64,000 bases of DNA from Ornithinimicrobium flavum (GTDB lineage: Bacteria > Actinomycetota > Actinomycetes > Actinomycetales > Dermatophilaceae). The stretch spans positions 1-64,000 of the forward strand of contig NZ_CP038213.1 in NCBI RefSeq assembly GCF_004526345.1, given 5' to 3'. A model generated the notes under the pieces. The model searched no databases. It was not told the DNA's origin and saw only the letters and a program-made list of their open reading frames with translations. A program made the translations under genes and the position numbers. Positions 44,045 through 52,714 of the stretch are shown in pieces (position 1 is the first letter of the stretch; each line of letters opens with the position of its first letter).

Positions 44045-44530
44045 TCAGGCGGCCAGCAGGTCGTCGATCTGGTTCAGCGCCCCGGTGGCACCCTCCTGCA
44101 CGCCCATGTCCACGACCTGCTGCAGCGCCTCGGCGCTGTCGTAGACCGAGACGTACACCGCCCGCGTGCCCCCGTCGGCCTCCTCGAAGGTGTAGGTGCT
44201 GACGGAGACCGGCATGTCCTCGACCGGGCGGAGGTCGTCGTCGGCGAAGCCGTCGCGGAAGCTGAAGCGGCGGGGCGCGTCGACCTCGGTGACCTCCCAC
44301 CACCCGCCGTAGCGCTCCCACTCGGGGCCGGTCATGTAGTAGGTCATCCGGCCGCCGGGCTCCAGGGCGTGGTCCACGAAGGTGGCGGGGTGCGTCGGCG
44401 GGCCCCACACCTTCTCGAGCTGACGCGGGTCGGCATACAGGGCCCACACCCGCTCGACGGGGGCGGCGAAGTGCGCGGTGATGGTGATCGTGCGGGTGTC
44501 GGGGTCGATGGTGACGTCGGTGACGGGCAT
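44045..44530 (-). CDS. SRPBCC/AHSA1-like protein
   Basis: A 161-aa START-like hydrophobic-ligand protein (ITAHFAAPVERVWALYADPR, GPEWERYGGWWEVTEVDAPR). It lies 1 bp after the ArsR-like gene, the common ArsR/SRPBCC pair in actinobacteria. The regulator probably controls this gene; the ligand is unknown. Confidence 0.88.
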   Translation of the reverse strand: MPVTDVTIDPDTRTITITAHFAAPVERVWALYADPRQLEKVWGPPTHPATFVDHALEPGGRMTYYMTGPEWERYGGWWEVTEVDAPRRFSFRDGFADDDLRPVEDMPVSVSTYTFEEADGGTRAVYVSVYDSAEALQQVVDMGVQEGATGALNQIDDLLAA

Positions 44531-44531
44531 G

Positions 44532-44858
44532 TCAGGTCTCCTCCAGGAGTGCGTCGATGCGGTCGATGCGACCGCGCCAGATGTCCTCGAGCTCGGCGAG
44601 CATCGAGGTGACGGAGCGGACGGCCTCCACGTCGCCGCTGGCCAGCTGCTGCCGGCCGGCGCGACGCTTGGTGATCAGGCCGGCCCGCTCGAGCACGGCG
44701 ACGTGCTTCTGCACCGCGGCGAAGCTCATGTCGTAGCGCGCCGCCAGGGCGGAGACGGAGTGCTCGCCCGCCAGCACGCGGCGCAGGATGTCGCGCCGGG
44801 TGCGGTCGGACAGGGCGTGGAACATCGCGTCCGCGCGCTCCTCGCTCGTCCCGTCCAC
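44532..44858 (-). CDS. ArsR-family transcriptional regulator
   Basis: A 108-aa winged-helix repressor (ALSDRTRRDILRRVLAGEHS, then VSALAARYDMSFAAVQKHV). No metal-binding cysteines are seen, as in the SRPBCC-linked ArsR group. GTG 44858 is preferred because the in-frame ATG at 44873 lies inside the palindrome 44863-44892, which must be its operator. Confidence 0.87.
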   Translation of the reverse strand: MDGTSEERADAMFHALSDRTRRDILRRVLAGEHSVSALAARYDMSFAAVQKHVAVLERAGLITKRRAGRQQLASGDVEAVRSVTSMLAELEDIWRGRIDRIDALLEET

Positions 44859-44862
44859 GGGG

Positions 44863-44892
44863 ACAACATACAACCGAGTGGTTGTATGTTGT
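44863..44892. promoter_or_regulatory. Operator palindrome of the ArsR/SRPBCC operon
   Basis: A perfect 13-bp inverted repeat, ACAACATACAACC / GGTTGTATGTTGT, around GAGT. It lies directly before the ArsR start and is the only AT-rich spot nearby, so autoregulation is likely. Confidence 0.8.
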
Positions 44893-44961
44893 CAAGAGGT
44901 CGGTGGGGCGACCCACCCGGGACAGTCGTGGATGGCCGCCCCGGCTCCCGTCAGGACCGGC

Positions 44962-45846
44962 TCAGGGCCGGCTCAGGCCCGGGGTGTCGGGACCACCATG
45001 ATCGGGACCGCCGGCGCTCGCACCGGGCTCTTCCGGGGCGGCCTGACGTGCGAGCTGGAACATCAGCCAGCCACCGATGAGGTCGAAGGCCCCGATGCCC
45101 AGGACGAACCACGTGAGGACGCCGGTGTCGCCCGCGAGCCAGCGCTGCAGGCCGAAGACGGTGAGGACCAGGCCGATGATGACGTAGAGCCAGCCCCGGC
45201 GGCGCAGCGTCCTCGGCGAACGTCGTGGGTCGGGCTGCGCCGGCGCCGCACCGGGAGCCGTGGCGTCCGTCGCGCCGTCGGCGCCGCCCTCGCCGGCGCC
45301 CGTCGCGCCGAACCCCGCCCCGCCCGGCCCCGCTCCGTCACCGGCGCCCGCCGCATACCCCTCGGTCATGCCGCCCGACCCCGGTCCGGCGCCCTCCGCG
45401 CCCAGCCGACGGGTGAGCTCGCGACCGGCCTGGTCGTCGAAGGTGCCGTCGAAGGTCGACCCGGTCTGGTTGTCGTAGGCCTGGTAGCCGGTCTCGTCGG
45501 CGACGATGGCGACGGTGCGGCGGACCAGGTCGTGGAAGGCGGGCAGGTCCTCGCGCCCCCAGTAGGGGAAGCTGACGGAGGCGGACCGGTCGTAGAGCTC
45601 GACCTGCATGCCGCTGTCGAGCGCCGTGAGCTCGCCGACGACGTCGCCGTCGGTCTCCTCGGCCACCCAGACCTCGACCGGCTCGGTCAGCTGCTCGCGC
45701 AGACGCGCCTCGATCCGCCGGAAGGTCGCCACCCCGGAGTCCAGCTGGGCCCGGTCCATCTCCGGGCCCTCCTGCTGGTCGGCCTCGATCACGCTGTCCC
45801 AGTCCTGGCCGGGGGTCCGCGGGTAGAGGGAGATGTCGTAGCTCAT
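44962..45846 (-). CDS. Hypothetical membrane protein
   Basis: A 294-aa protein starting MSYDISLYPRTPGQDWDSVI. A soluble N-terminal region (about 1-150) is followed by a Gly/Ala/Pro/Asp-rich linker and two TM helices (LYVIIGLVLTVFGLQRWL, VLTWFVLGIGAFDLIGGWLM). Ends in a Gly/Pro-rich tail. The N-terminal part resembles small unannotated actinobacterial proteins; no function is assigned. Confidence 0.65.
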   Translation of the reverse strand: MSYDISLYPRTPGQDWDSVIEADQQEGPEMDRAQLDSGVATFRRIEARLREQLTEPVEVWVAEETDGDVVGELTALDSGMQVELYDRSASVSFPYWGREDLPAFHDLVRRTVAIVADETGYQAYDNQTGSTFDGTFDDQAGRELTRRLGAEGAGPGSGGMTEGYAAGAGDGAGPGGAGFGATGAGEGGADGATDATAPGAAPAQPDPRRSPRTLRRRGWLYVIIGLVLTVFGLQRWLAGDTGVLTWFVLGIGAFDLIGGWLMFQLARQAAPEEPGASAGGPDHGGPDTPGLSRP

Positions 45847-45878
45847 GGCCCCATCCTGCCCGCCGGGCCGGGGTGGAC

Positions 45879-46322
45879 CTAGTCGGCGCGCGTGCCGGCG
45901 AACGGGTCGGTGATCTCCCGCAGCGAGCCCAACGCCTCGTGCAGCGCCGCCATCCGCGCGGGGCCCAGGTGCGCGGTCCACTCCGCGTCGAGCCGCGCCT
46001 CCATCTCCCGGGCCGCGGCCCCCGCCGCCCGTCCGCGCCCGGCCAGCACGACGAGACGGGCGCGGGCGTCGGTCGGGTCGGGCCGGCGCTCGACGTAGCC
46101 CGCCCGCTGCAGCTGGTCCACGAGAAAGCCGGCGGTCTGCTTGGTGACCTGCGCGGAGGCGGCCAGGGTCGTCAGCCGGCTGCCCCCCTCGTCGAGCCGC
46201 GCGGCGATCCGCAGCTGCGCCAGGGTGAGGTCGGCGAAGCCCCGCTCGTGCAGGTGGTCGAGGATGCGCTGCTCGGCGTGCCGGTAGGCGACGAACATCA
46301 GCATCGGGGTCCCCAGCGGCAC
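45879..46322 (-). CDS. MarR-family transcriptional regulator
   Basis: A 147-aa winged-helix protein (LTLAQLRIAARLDEGGSRLT, VTKQTAGFLVDQLQRAGYVE, RRPDPTDARARLV). GTG 46322 is preceded by GAGGAGG. Divergent from the mycothiol-type enzyme gene, with a palindrome between them that is its probable operator. Confidence 0.88.
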   Translation of the reverse strand: MPLGTPMLMFVAYRHAEQRILDHLHERGFADLTLAQLRIAARLDEGGSRLTTLAASAQVTKQTAGFLVDQLQRAGYVERRPDPTDARARLVVLAGRGRAAGAAAREMEARLDAEWTAHLGPARMAALHEALGSLREITDPFAGTRAD

Positions 46323-46393
46323 GGTCTCCTCCTCGGCGCACGGTCCTGGCGCTGGCTCGGGCGAGGGGCCCTGGCACCGGACTCTTGACAGGG

Positions 46394-46419
46394 ATGGTCA
46401 GTCAGACTGACCATATAAT
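46394..46419. promoter_or_regulatory. MarR operator with overlapping TATAAT
   Basis: A 10-bp perfect inverted repeat, ATGGTCAGTC-A-GACTGACCAT (46394-46414), then a third half-site ATGGTCAG. A perfect TATAAT -10 lies at 46414-46419. TTGACA at 46385 is 23 bp from it, too far for a normal pair, so the -35 probably lies under the palindrome. Confidence 0.7.
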
Positions 46420-46452
46420 GGTCAGATTATCGTACGACAGGCAGGTCGAGCC

Positions 46453-47082
46453 ATGGACCGCGAGCAGCTCTGGGACACGATCGTCGGCGAACGGCAGGCC
46501 CTGGCCGCCGAGCTGGCCACCTTCACCGAGCAGGACTGGGCCACGCCCTCCCTGTGCGAGGGGTGGACGGTCAAGGACGTGGCCGCCCACGTCATCTCCT
46601 CGCCCCAGATGACCTGGCGCGCGACCGCGCGGCTGCTGCCCTCGATGGTCCGGCACGGCTACAACGGGATGATCCTGCGGGACGCGCTGCGGCGGGGGGC
46701 GGTGCCGACCGAGCAGCTGCTCGCCGACTTCGAGCGGTGGGCACCGGTGCGGCGCGGGCCGGCGACGGTCACCGACGTCGAGCCGCTGATCGACGTGCTG
46801 GTCCACACCCAGGACATCCTGCGGCCGGTCGGTCGTCACCATGCGATGCCGGTGGAGGCGGTGCCGGTCGCCGGGCGCCGGGCCCGGACGCTCGCGGCGC
46901 TCATGGGAGGGGCCCCGGTGCGCCGGCTGCGGCTGGTCGCCACCGACACCGACTGGTCGATCGGGCCGGAGCGAGGCCCGCGGGTCGAGGGCCCGGCCGA
47001 GGAGCTGCTCCTGCTCCTGTGCGGCCGGCCCGTCGACCGGGCGAGGGTGCACGGGGCCGGGCTGGAGCGGGCGCGGGCCTGA
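46453..47082 (+). CDS. Maleylpyruvate isomerase-family mycothiol-dependent enzyme
   Basis: A 209-aa DinB-like protein (TPSLCEGWTVKDVAAHVIS, HTQDILRPVGR), of the TIGR03083 type. The His residues in AAHV, HTQD and RHHAMP could bind metal. Such enzymes use mycothiol for isomerisation or detoxification. Divergent from and probably repressed by the MarR gene. Confidence 0.85.
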   Translation: MDREQLWDTIVGERQALAAELATFTEQDWATPSLCEGWTVKDVAAHVISSPQMTWRATARLLPSMVRHGYNGMILRDALRRGAVPTEQLLADFERWAPVRRGPATVTDVEPLIDVLVHTQDILRPVGRHHAMPVEAVPVAGRRARTLAALMGGAPVRRLRLVATDTDWSIGPERGPRVEGPAEELLLLLCGRPVDRARVHGAGLERARA

Positions 47083-47244
47083 CGGCATACCCATCTCCGG
47101 GCCGGTCCGCCGGAGGTGGGCTCGCCGGGTGAGGCCTCTCCCCCGCGCGACGGAGGCGCGATCTCGCCCCCGCGGTGGATGACCGCGGCGTCCGGCCCTG
47201 CCGAGGATGGGGGCACGACGTCCGACTCCGAGGGGAACATCGTC

Positions 47245-48521
47245 ATGCACCGCACCGCCCGCACCGTGTCCGTCACCGGGATCACCGGCCTGCTCGCCGC
47301 GGCGCTGCTCGCGCCGACCGCGGGGGCGGCCCCCGGGCGCCCCGGGGCCGCCGGGCACACCGACGAGGAACTGCGCCAGCAGGTATGGCGTGCCGTCGAG
47401 CAGGCGAGCGAGCAGAAGGACCGGCTGCGGGTCAAGGGCACCCCGCCCGGCCGGTCCACGCCGGTCACCGACGCGCTGGACGCCGGGATGGCGCAGGCGG
47501 TCGCCGACGGCGCGGTCGGAGTGACCGTGCGGGTCGAGACCCCCGAGCTGAGCTGGCGCGGCTCGGCCGGAGTCCGCGACCGGGGCCGCGCCGCCCCCGC
47601 CGGCTGGCAGGACCGCTTCCGGGTCGCCAGCAACACCAAGACGATGGTCGCCACCCTGGTCCCTGCAGGAGGTCGAGGCCGGGACCTGGACCCTCGACAC
47701 CCTGGTGGAGGACGTCATACCCGGGCTCTTCCCGGACCACCCGGCGGGTGACGATCCGCCAGCTGCTGGAGCACACCTCCGGCGCCCCGAACGGCTCCCT
47801 CGAGCTGCTGCTCCGCCACATCGAGGACCCGACCTCGCTGGAGCAGCAGCTCGAGGCCCTGGGCCGGGACTACGCCGACCAGGAGCACATCGACGCGATC
47901 AACGACGTGCCCTGGACCGCGCCGGGCCAGTTCGTCTACTCCAACGCCGGCTACGTCGCGCTCGGCATGCTGGTGGAGGAGGCGACCGGGCGCAGCGTGG
48001 AGGACCTGCTGCGCGAGCGCGTCTTCGGCCCGGCCGGGATGCGGCACTCGTCCTACCCCGACGAGCCGGGGCTGAACGGGCCGGTGCTCCGCGAGGACGC
48101 GTGGGTCGGCGAGACCTGGGAGGGCGGCTGGTGGGACCTGGACGGCTTCGACCCGGACGTCTTCTCCCACGCGGGCGCGGTGGTGAGCACGACGGCGGAC
48201 CTGGCGGCGTTCAACGAGGCGCTGCTCACCGGGGAGCTCGTGGGGCCGGAGGTCCTGCAGGAGATGCTCACGCCCACGGCGGCCAGCGGCTTCTACGGGC
48301 TCGGGGTCTACGCGGTCCTCGACCCCTGCTCCACCCCGGAGGACCCGCAGCTGCTGTGGGGCCACGACGGCGCGAGCTTCGGCACGCTGAGCATCGTCCT
48401 GGGGTCGGCGGACGGCACGCGGCAGATCGCGATCGGGGCGACCGGACGCGACCTGTCGGCGCTGGTGCCGCGGTGGGACGTCGGCGACCTGCTGGTGCCG
48501 GCGCTGCTCGCCACCTGCTGA
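47245..48521 (+). pseudogene. Beta-lactamase-family serine hydrolase, frameshifted
   Basis: A secreted D-Ala-D-Ala peptidase-like protein. The signal peptide is VTGITGLLAAALLAPTAGA. The catalytic SNTK (SxxK) lies in frame 1, LQEVEAGTWTLDTLVEDVIP in a second frame, and YSNAGY (YxN) with HDG in a third. One extra C near 47662 and one extra G near 47748 explain both shifts. All key residues are kept, so sequencing errors fit better than decay. Start ATG 47245 has GAGGGGAA upstream. Confidence 0.85.
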
Positions 48522-48583
48522 GCGGGGCGGTGGTCGACGACCAGGGGTTCCCGGGGTGGCCCGGGGCTGCCAGAATCGGCGCC

Positions 48584-48973
48584 ATGCGCAACGTGCTCGG
48601 CGGCGAGCTCCAGGAGTGCAGCACCGACCCGATGACCGGGTTCACCCGCGCCGGGCGGTGCGAGGTCACCCCGGAGGACCACGGCGTGCACGGGATCTGC
48701 GCGGTGATGACCGAGGAGTTCCTCCGCCACCAGGTGGCGGTCGGCAACGACCTGGTCACGCCGCGCCCGGAGTGGTCCTTCCCCGGCCTGCGGCCCGGCG
48801 ACCGCTGGTGCGTCGTCGCGGTCCGCTGGCTGCAGGCCTACCAGGCCGGGGCCGCCGCCCCCGTCGTGCTGGCCAGCACGCACGAGTCCGTGCTGGCGGT
48901 GGTCCCCCTCGAGGTGCTCCGCCCCTTCGCCGTCGACGTCCCCGACGACATCTCCGACCTCACCGCCGGCTGA
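48584..48973 (+). CDS. DUF2237 family protein
   Basis: A 129-aa protein with the DUF2237 pattern NVLGGELQECSTDPMTGFTR, DHGVHGICAVMTEEF and a GDRWCVVAVRWLQA core, with conserved Cys residues. Function is unknown. Its stop overlaps the first base of an inverted cluster of the 22-bp repeats. Confidence 0.88.
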   Translation: MRNVLGGELQECSTDPMTGFTRAGRCEVTPEDHGVHGICAVMTEEFLRHQVAVGNDLVTPRPEWSFPGLRPGDRWCVVAVRWLQAYQAGAAAPVVLASTHESVLAVVPLEVLRPFAVDVPDDISDLTAG

Positions 48974-49038
48974 CCGGACGCGCGTTCCTGCCACACCGGC
49001 CGCGCGTTCGTGACGGACCGGACGTGGGTTCGTGACGG
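48973..49038. repeat. Three tandem 22-bp repeats (family A, inverted)
   Basis: Units at 48973-48994, 48995-49016 and 49017-49038, the reverse complement of the 40931 unit (core GGACGCGCGTTCCTG). Copies 2 and 3 diverge. A TTGTCCACA box (49039-49047) follows at once. Confidence 0.8.
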
Positions 49039-49123
49039 TTGTCCACAGGCGCAGACCGGAAGTGCCCCGATGGGGTATGACGCGGCCGCCCGCCCGCGGC
49101 GGGGAGCCGCATACCCTGACCCG

Positions 49124-50095
49124 GTGCTGCGGATCGCGACCTTCAACGTCAACGGGATCCGGGCCGCCCAGCGGCGGGGGTTCGAGAGCTGGCTGGCCAC
49201 GACCGACCCGGACGTCGTGGCGCTGCAGGAGGTCCGCTGCCCGCCCGAGGCGCTGCCGGAGGGCGTCTTCGGCGACCGCCACCTGGCCTACGACCCCGGC
49301 ACCCTGGCCGGCCGCAACGGCGTCGCCGTCCTGACCCGGGAGCCTCCGGCGGCCGTCCGCACCTGGGGGGCTCCGGTCGTGCTGCGCCCACCCGGAGGCC
49401 CGTCGGTGCACGTGGGGCGGTCCCACGACGAGGCGGGTATGCCGTCCCCCGCCGGTCCGCCCGCACCGCGCGCGCAACCCGGGCTGGCGCGGGGGCTGGC
49501 CCGGTTCGCGCAGGAGGGGCGCTACCTCGAGGTCGACCTCGCGGACCGCCCGGTCACCGTCGCCAGCCTCTACCTGCCCAAGGGGGGCCTGCCCGCGCAC
49601 CTGCAGGAGGCCGGGAGGATGCGTGAGGCCCCGGACGGCGGGGCGCGGCACGCGCGGAAGATGCGGTTCCTGGACTCCTTCGGGCGCCAGCTGGCCCGGT
49701 CCCGACGGGAGGCGCGGGCGCGCGGGCGGGAGTTCCTCCTGCTGGGGGACCTCAACATCGCCCACACCGAGCTCGACCTCTTCTTCTGGCGCCGCAACCG
49801 GGAGGCCGTGGGCTTCCTGCCCGAGGAACGGGCCTGGCTCGACGCCCAGCTCGGTCCCCGCACGCTCGTGGACGTCGTCCGTCGTCTCCACCCCGGCCGA
49901 CCCGGCCCGTGGTCCTGGTGGAGCTGGCTCGGGGGGACCTACGCGCGGGACCAGGGGTGGCGCATCGACTACCAGCTGGCGACGCCGGGCCTGGCCCGGC
50001 GTGCGGTCTCGACCCACGTCGACCGGGAGTCCGCGACCGGGGTGCGGATGAGTGACCACGGGGCGGTGACGGTCGACTACGCCTGGGACGGCTGA
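49124..50095 (+). CDS. xthA: Exodeoxyribonuclease III-type endonuclease
   Basis: A 323-aa AP endonuclease/3'-5' exonuclease fold with IATFNVNGIRAAQRRGFESW, ALQEVRC, LLLGDLNIAHTELD and SDHGAVTVDY, all metal and catalytic motifs. About 60 aa longer than the E. coli enzyme because of Pro/Gly/Arg-rich inserts. GTG 49124 is chosen from homology (MLRIATFNVNG). Acts in base excision repair. Confidence 0.9.
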   Translation: MLRIATFNVNGIRAAQRRGFESWLATTDPDVVALQEVRCPPEALPEGVFGDRHLAYDPGTLAGRNGVAVLTREPPAAVRTWGAPVVLRPPGGPSVHVGRSHDEAGMPSPAGPPAPRAQPGLARGLARFAQEGRYLEVDLADRPVTVASLYLPKGGLPAHLQEAGRMREAPDGGARHARKMRFLDSFGRQLARSRREARARGREFLLLGDLNIAHTELDLFFWRRNREAVGFLPEERAWLDAQLGPRTLVDVVRRLHPGRPGPWSWWSWLGGTYARDQGWRIDYQLATPGLARRAVSTHVDRESATGVRMSDHGAVTVDYAWDG

Positions 50096-50112
50096 GGCCC
50101 GCTTGTGGAAAA

Positions 50113-50208
50113 GCGTCAGGAACGCGCGTCCGGTCGGGGTGGGGGTGGCGGGGCCTGTGGAGAACCGTCAGGAACGCGCGTCCGGTGTGGCAGGAACTCG
50201 CGTCCGGT
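50113..50208. repeat. Three 22-bp repeat units (family A)
   Basis: Units at 50113-50134, 50165-50186 and 50187-50208. The last two are in tandem; the first is 30 bp away. They share GTCAGGAACGCGCGTCCGGT or a close variant. They lie just after xthA and before the next gene. Confidence 0.8.
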
Positions 50209-50243
50209 TGCTGCGGGGGGCGCGAGGGGGCACGGTGGGGGCC

Positions 50244-50666
50244 ATGAGCGACCAGCCCTTCGACGACCGGCCCGACACCCACCACCACCACCGGGAGGAC
50301 CAGCCCGACCGCGACGGCTTCGGTGCCTTGGACCGCACCGAGGAGCAGCGCGAGGTCGCGGACGTCAACCTCGACGACCCCACCGCCACCGACGACGTCC
50401 CGTGGAGCCCGCCGGACAAGATGCCGATCCACTCCGAGTTCCCGGACGAGCGGGAGGAGGAGACGATCGACCAGCGGATCGCCCAGGAGGAGCCCGAGGA
50501 GGGCACCGCGTACGGCGCGCCCGAGCCGGAGGGCATCCTCGGCGGCGCGGACGACCTGAGCGGCGAGGGGGTGGACGGCCGCGGGCCGGACGACCGGGAC
50601 ATGGTGGGCGGCGACGACCCCGACGCCATCCCCGCCGACCGGGACGTCCTCGACGGCGGCGTCTGA
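50244..50666 (+). CDS. DUF5709-like acidic protein
   Basis: A 140-aa, strongly acidic, probably disordered protein with DDVPWSPPDKMP and EETIDQRIAQEEPEEG, a pattern I recognise from DUF5709 proteins. It has a His run near residues 13-16. Function is unknown. Confidence 0.65.
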   Translation: MSDQPFDDRPDTHHHHREDQPDRDGFGALDRTEEQREVADVNLDDPTATDDVPWSPPDKMPIHSEFPDEREEETIDQRIAQEEPEEGTAYGAPEPEGILGGADDLSGEGVDGRGPDDRDMVGGDDPDAIPADRDVLDGGV

Positions 50667-50790
50667 CGACCCGCGGCCCCACCACGACCCGCGGTCCGAC
50701 CGGCCCTGCGTGCCCCCTGCCGGGGCACTAGCCTGGGGATCTACCCCAGCGCCACCCCCGGCGCCGCGGGTCACCGGCACCAGGAGAGCG

Positions 50791-51333
50791 ATGAGCCAGC
50801 ACGAGCACGACACCAGCCCCGCCGACCCGGTGCGCGTCAGCGACGACCCGGCCGACGTCCAGAAGGTGCACGAGCTCATCTCGGGCATGGACATCGCGAT
50901 GGTCACCACCGTCGACTCCAGCGACGCCGGCGGGCGGCTCACCAGCCGGCCCCTCTCGACCCAGGTGGCCGAGGAGGACGGCGACGTCCTCTTCCTGGTG
51001 CGCCGGAGCAGCCCCGTGGCCGCGGACGTCCGCGCCGACCCGCGCGTCAACGTCGCCTACTCCTCGATGAAGGCCTGGGTCTCGCTCGCCGGCACGGCCA
51101 CCCTCGTCGAGGACCGCGCCCTCGTGGAGCGGCTGTGGTCCAAGGGCGCCGACATGTTCATGGAGGGCGGCCCGGACAACCCCGACAACGTCGTCCTGCG
51201 CGTCAACGGCGACACCGCCCACTACTGGGGCGGCGAGTCGCTCGTCGGCACCGCGGTGAGCACGGTCAAGGCGCTCACCGGGCGCAAGGACGACCAGGAC
51301 GGCGGCTCCTCGACGGTCGTCGAGCTGCCCTGA
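50791..51333 (+). CDS. Pyridoxamine 5'-phosphate oxidase-family (general stress 26-like) protein
   Basis: A 180-aa FMN split-barrel protein (ISGMDIAMVTTVDSSDAGGR, LTSRPLSTQVAEEDGDVLFL, VNVAYSSMKAWVSLAGTATL). Resembles general-stress protein 26. ATG 50791 follows CAGGAGAG. Likely FMN-binding; substrate unknown. Confidence 0.87.
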   Translation: MSQHEHDTSPADPVRVSDDPADVQKVHELISGMDIAMVTTVDSSDAGGRLTSRPLSTQVAEEDGDVLFLVRRSSPVAADVRADPRVNVAYSSMKAWVSLAGTATLVEDRALVERLWSKGADMFMEGGPDNPDNVVLRVNGDTAHYWGGESLVGTAVSTVKALTGRKDDQDGGSSTVVELP

Positions 51334-51367
51334 CGCCCCTCCCCCAGACGACCTCCGGCCCCGCACG

Positions 51368-52714
51368 GTGACTCTCGTCGACGATCCGGGCGGGGCCGGC
51401 GTCGGCCGTCGGGTGCTCCTCGTCGGCATCGGGACCCGCGGTGACGTCGAGCCCCTCGTCCGCCTCGGGTCGGCGCTGCGGCGACGCGGGGACGACCCCG
51501 TCGTGGCCGTGCTGGCCGACGGGGAGGACGTGGTGGCGGCGGCCGGTCTGCGGCCGCTCGTCGTCGGCCCGCCCGCCGCCGAGGCGATGTGGTGGCCGTC
51601 CCCGCTCGCCCGCAGCCTCGCGCTGACCCACCCGGGCGCGATGTACCAGCAGACCCGCACCCGTCTGGCCCGGCACGCCGAGGAGATCGCCGCCGGGCTC
51701 TCGCCGCTGCTCGCCCCTCCCGCGGCGGACGGCGCGACGCCCGAGGACACCGCTGACCTGGTCGTATGCGGTCTGGCCGCCGCCGGTCTCGTGCCCGTCC
51801 TGCGCCGGGCCGGCCTCCCCGCCCGGCTCGCCCTGCACGCCCCGCTCCTCCCGCACACCGCCGGCACCTCCGCCTGGCGCACCGGGATCTCCGCGCTCCT
51901 CCCCGAGCCGGTCGAGGCGGGCCGGCAGAGCCTCATGTGGAGCCTCACCCAGGGGCTGTCGTCGGCGCTCGGGCGCGCCCAGGCCCGCCGGTGGGCCGAC
52001 GTCGCGCCCGCCGACCCCCCGCTTCCGCCCGCGCCCCCGCTGCTCTCGACCAGCCCGGTCCTGGACCCCGACCCCTCCCCGGACGTCGTGCAGACCGGGT
52101 GGTGGGACGACCCGCACCCGGTCCGGCCGCTGCCGGAGCAGGTCGACCGCTGGCTGGACGACCACCCGGACGCCGTGCTGCTCAGCGTGGGCAGCCTGGC
52201 CCAGGTCGACCCCGAGGAGGAGGTCGCCCAGCTCGCCGCCGTCGCGGCCCGGGTCGGCTCCCCGGCCGTCGTGCAGGTGCACGAGGCCGCCCCAGGCCCC
52301 CGCCCGCCAGCCGGTGGCTCGTCCCACCACGTCGCGCCCCCGGACGTCCTCGTCGTCGGCGACGTCGACCACCGGGCCCTGCTCCCCCGGGTGCGCGCGG
52401 TGGTCCACCACGGAGGCTCGGGCACCACGCACGCCGCAGCCGCCGCGGGGCGGCCGCAGCTCGTCGTGCCCCGCCTGGGCGACCAGCCCCACTACGGCCG
52501 CCAGGTCCACCGGGCCGGGCTCGGGCCGCTGGCGGTGCCGCATACCCGGGCCTCCGTGCGCTCCCTGTCCGAGGCGCTGCTGGACGTGCTGACCGAGCCC
52601 TCCTACGCCCGCGCCGCCACCGGGGCGGCGCACCTCCTGGCGGCCGAGGACGGCCTGGGGCGGGCCGTGGACGAGCTGGCGGCGACGGGGGACAGAGCGG
52701 GGGCGGCCCGGTGA
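51368..52714 (+). CDS. GT1-family glycosyltransferase
   Basis: A 448-aa UDP-sugar-type transferase. N-terminal acceptor domain (LLVGIGTRGDVEPLVRLG) and nucleotide-sugar motif VVHHGGSGTTHAAAAAGRPQ with LVVPRLGDQPHYGRQVHRAG. It resembles sterol or carotenoid glucosyltransferases. Its stop overlaps the next GTG by 4 nt, so both glycosyltransferases are co-translated. Confidence 0.87.
   Translation: MTLVDDPGGAGVGRRVLLVGIGTRGDVEPLVRLGSALRRRGDDPVVAVLADGEDVVAAAGLRPLVVGPPAAEAMWWPSPLARSLALTHPGAMYQQTRTRLARHAEEIAAGLSPLLAPPAADGATPEDTADLVVCGLAAAGLVPVLRRAGLPARLALHAPLLPHTAGTSAWRTGISALLPEPVEAGRQSLMWSLTQGLSSALGRAQARRWADVAPADPPLPPAPPLLSTSPVLDPDPSPDVVQTGWWDDPHPVRPLPEQVDRWLDDHPDAVLLSVGSLAQVDPEEEVAQLAAVAARVGSPAVVQVHEAAPGPRPPAGGSSHHVAPPDVLVVGDVDHRALLPRVRAVVHHGGSGTTHAAAAAGRPQLVVPRLGDQPHYGRQVHRAGLGPLAVPHTRASVRSLSEALLDVLTEPSYARAATGAAHLLAAEDGLGRAVDELAATGDRAGAAR

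Noticed and set aside
46385..46419. TTGACA plus TATAAT as a standard sigma-70 promoter
   Set aside because: The 23-bp spacing is outside the working range, so only the -10 is kept.
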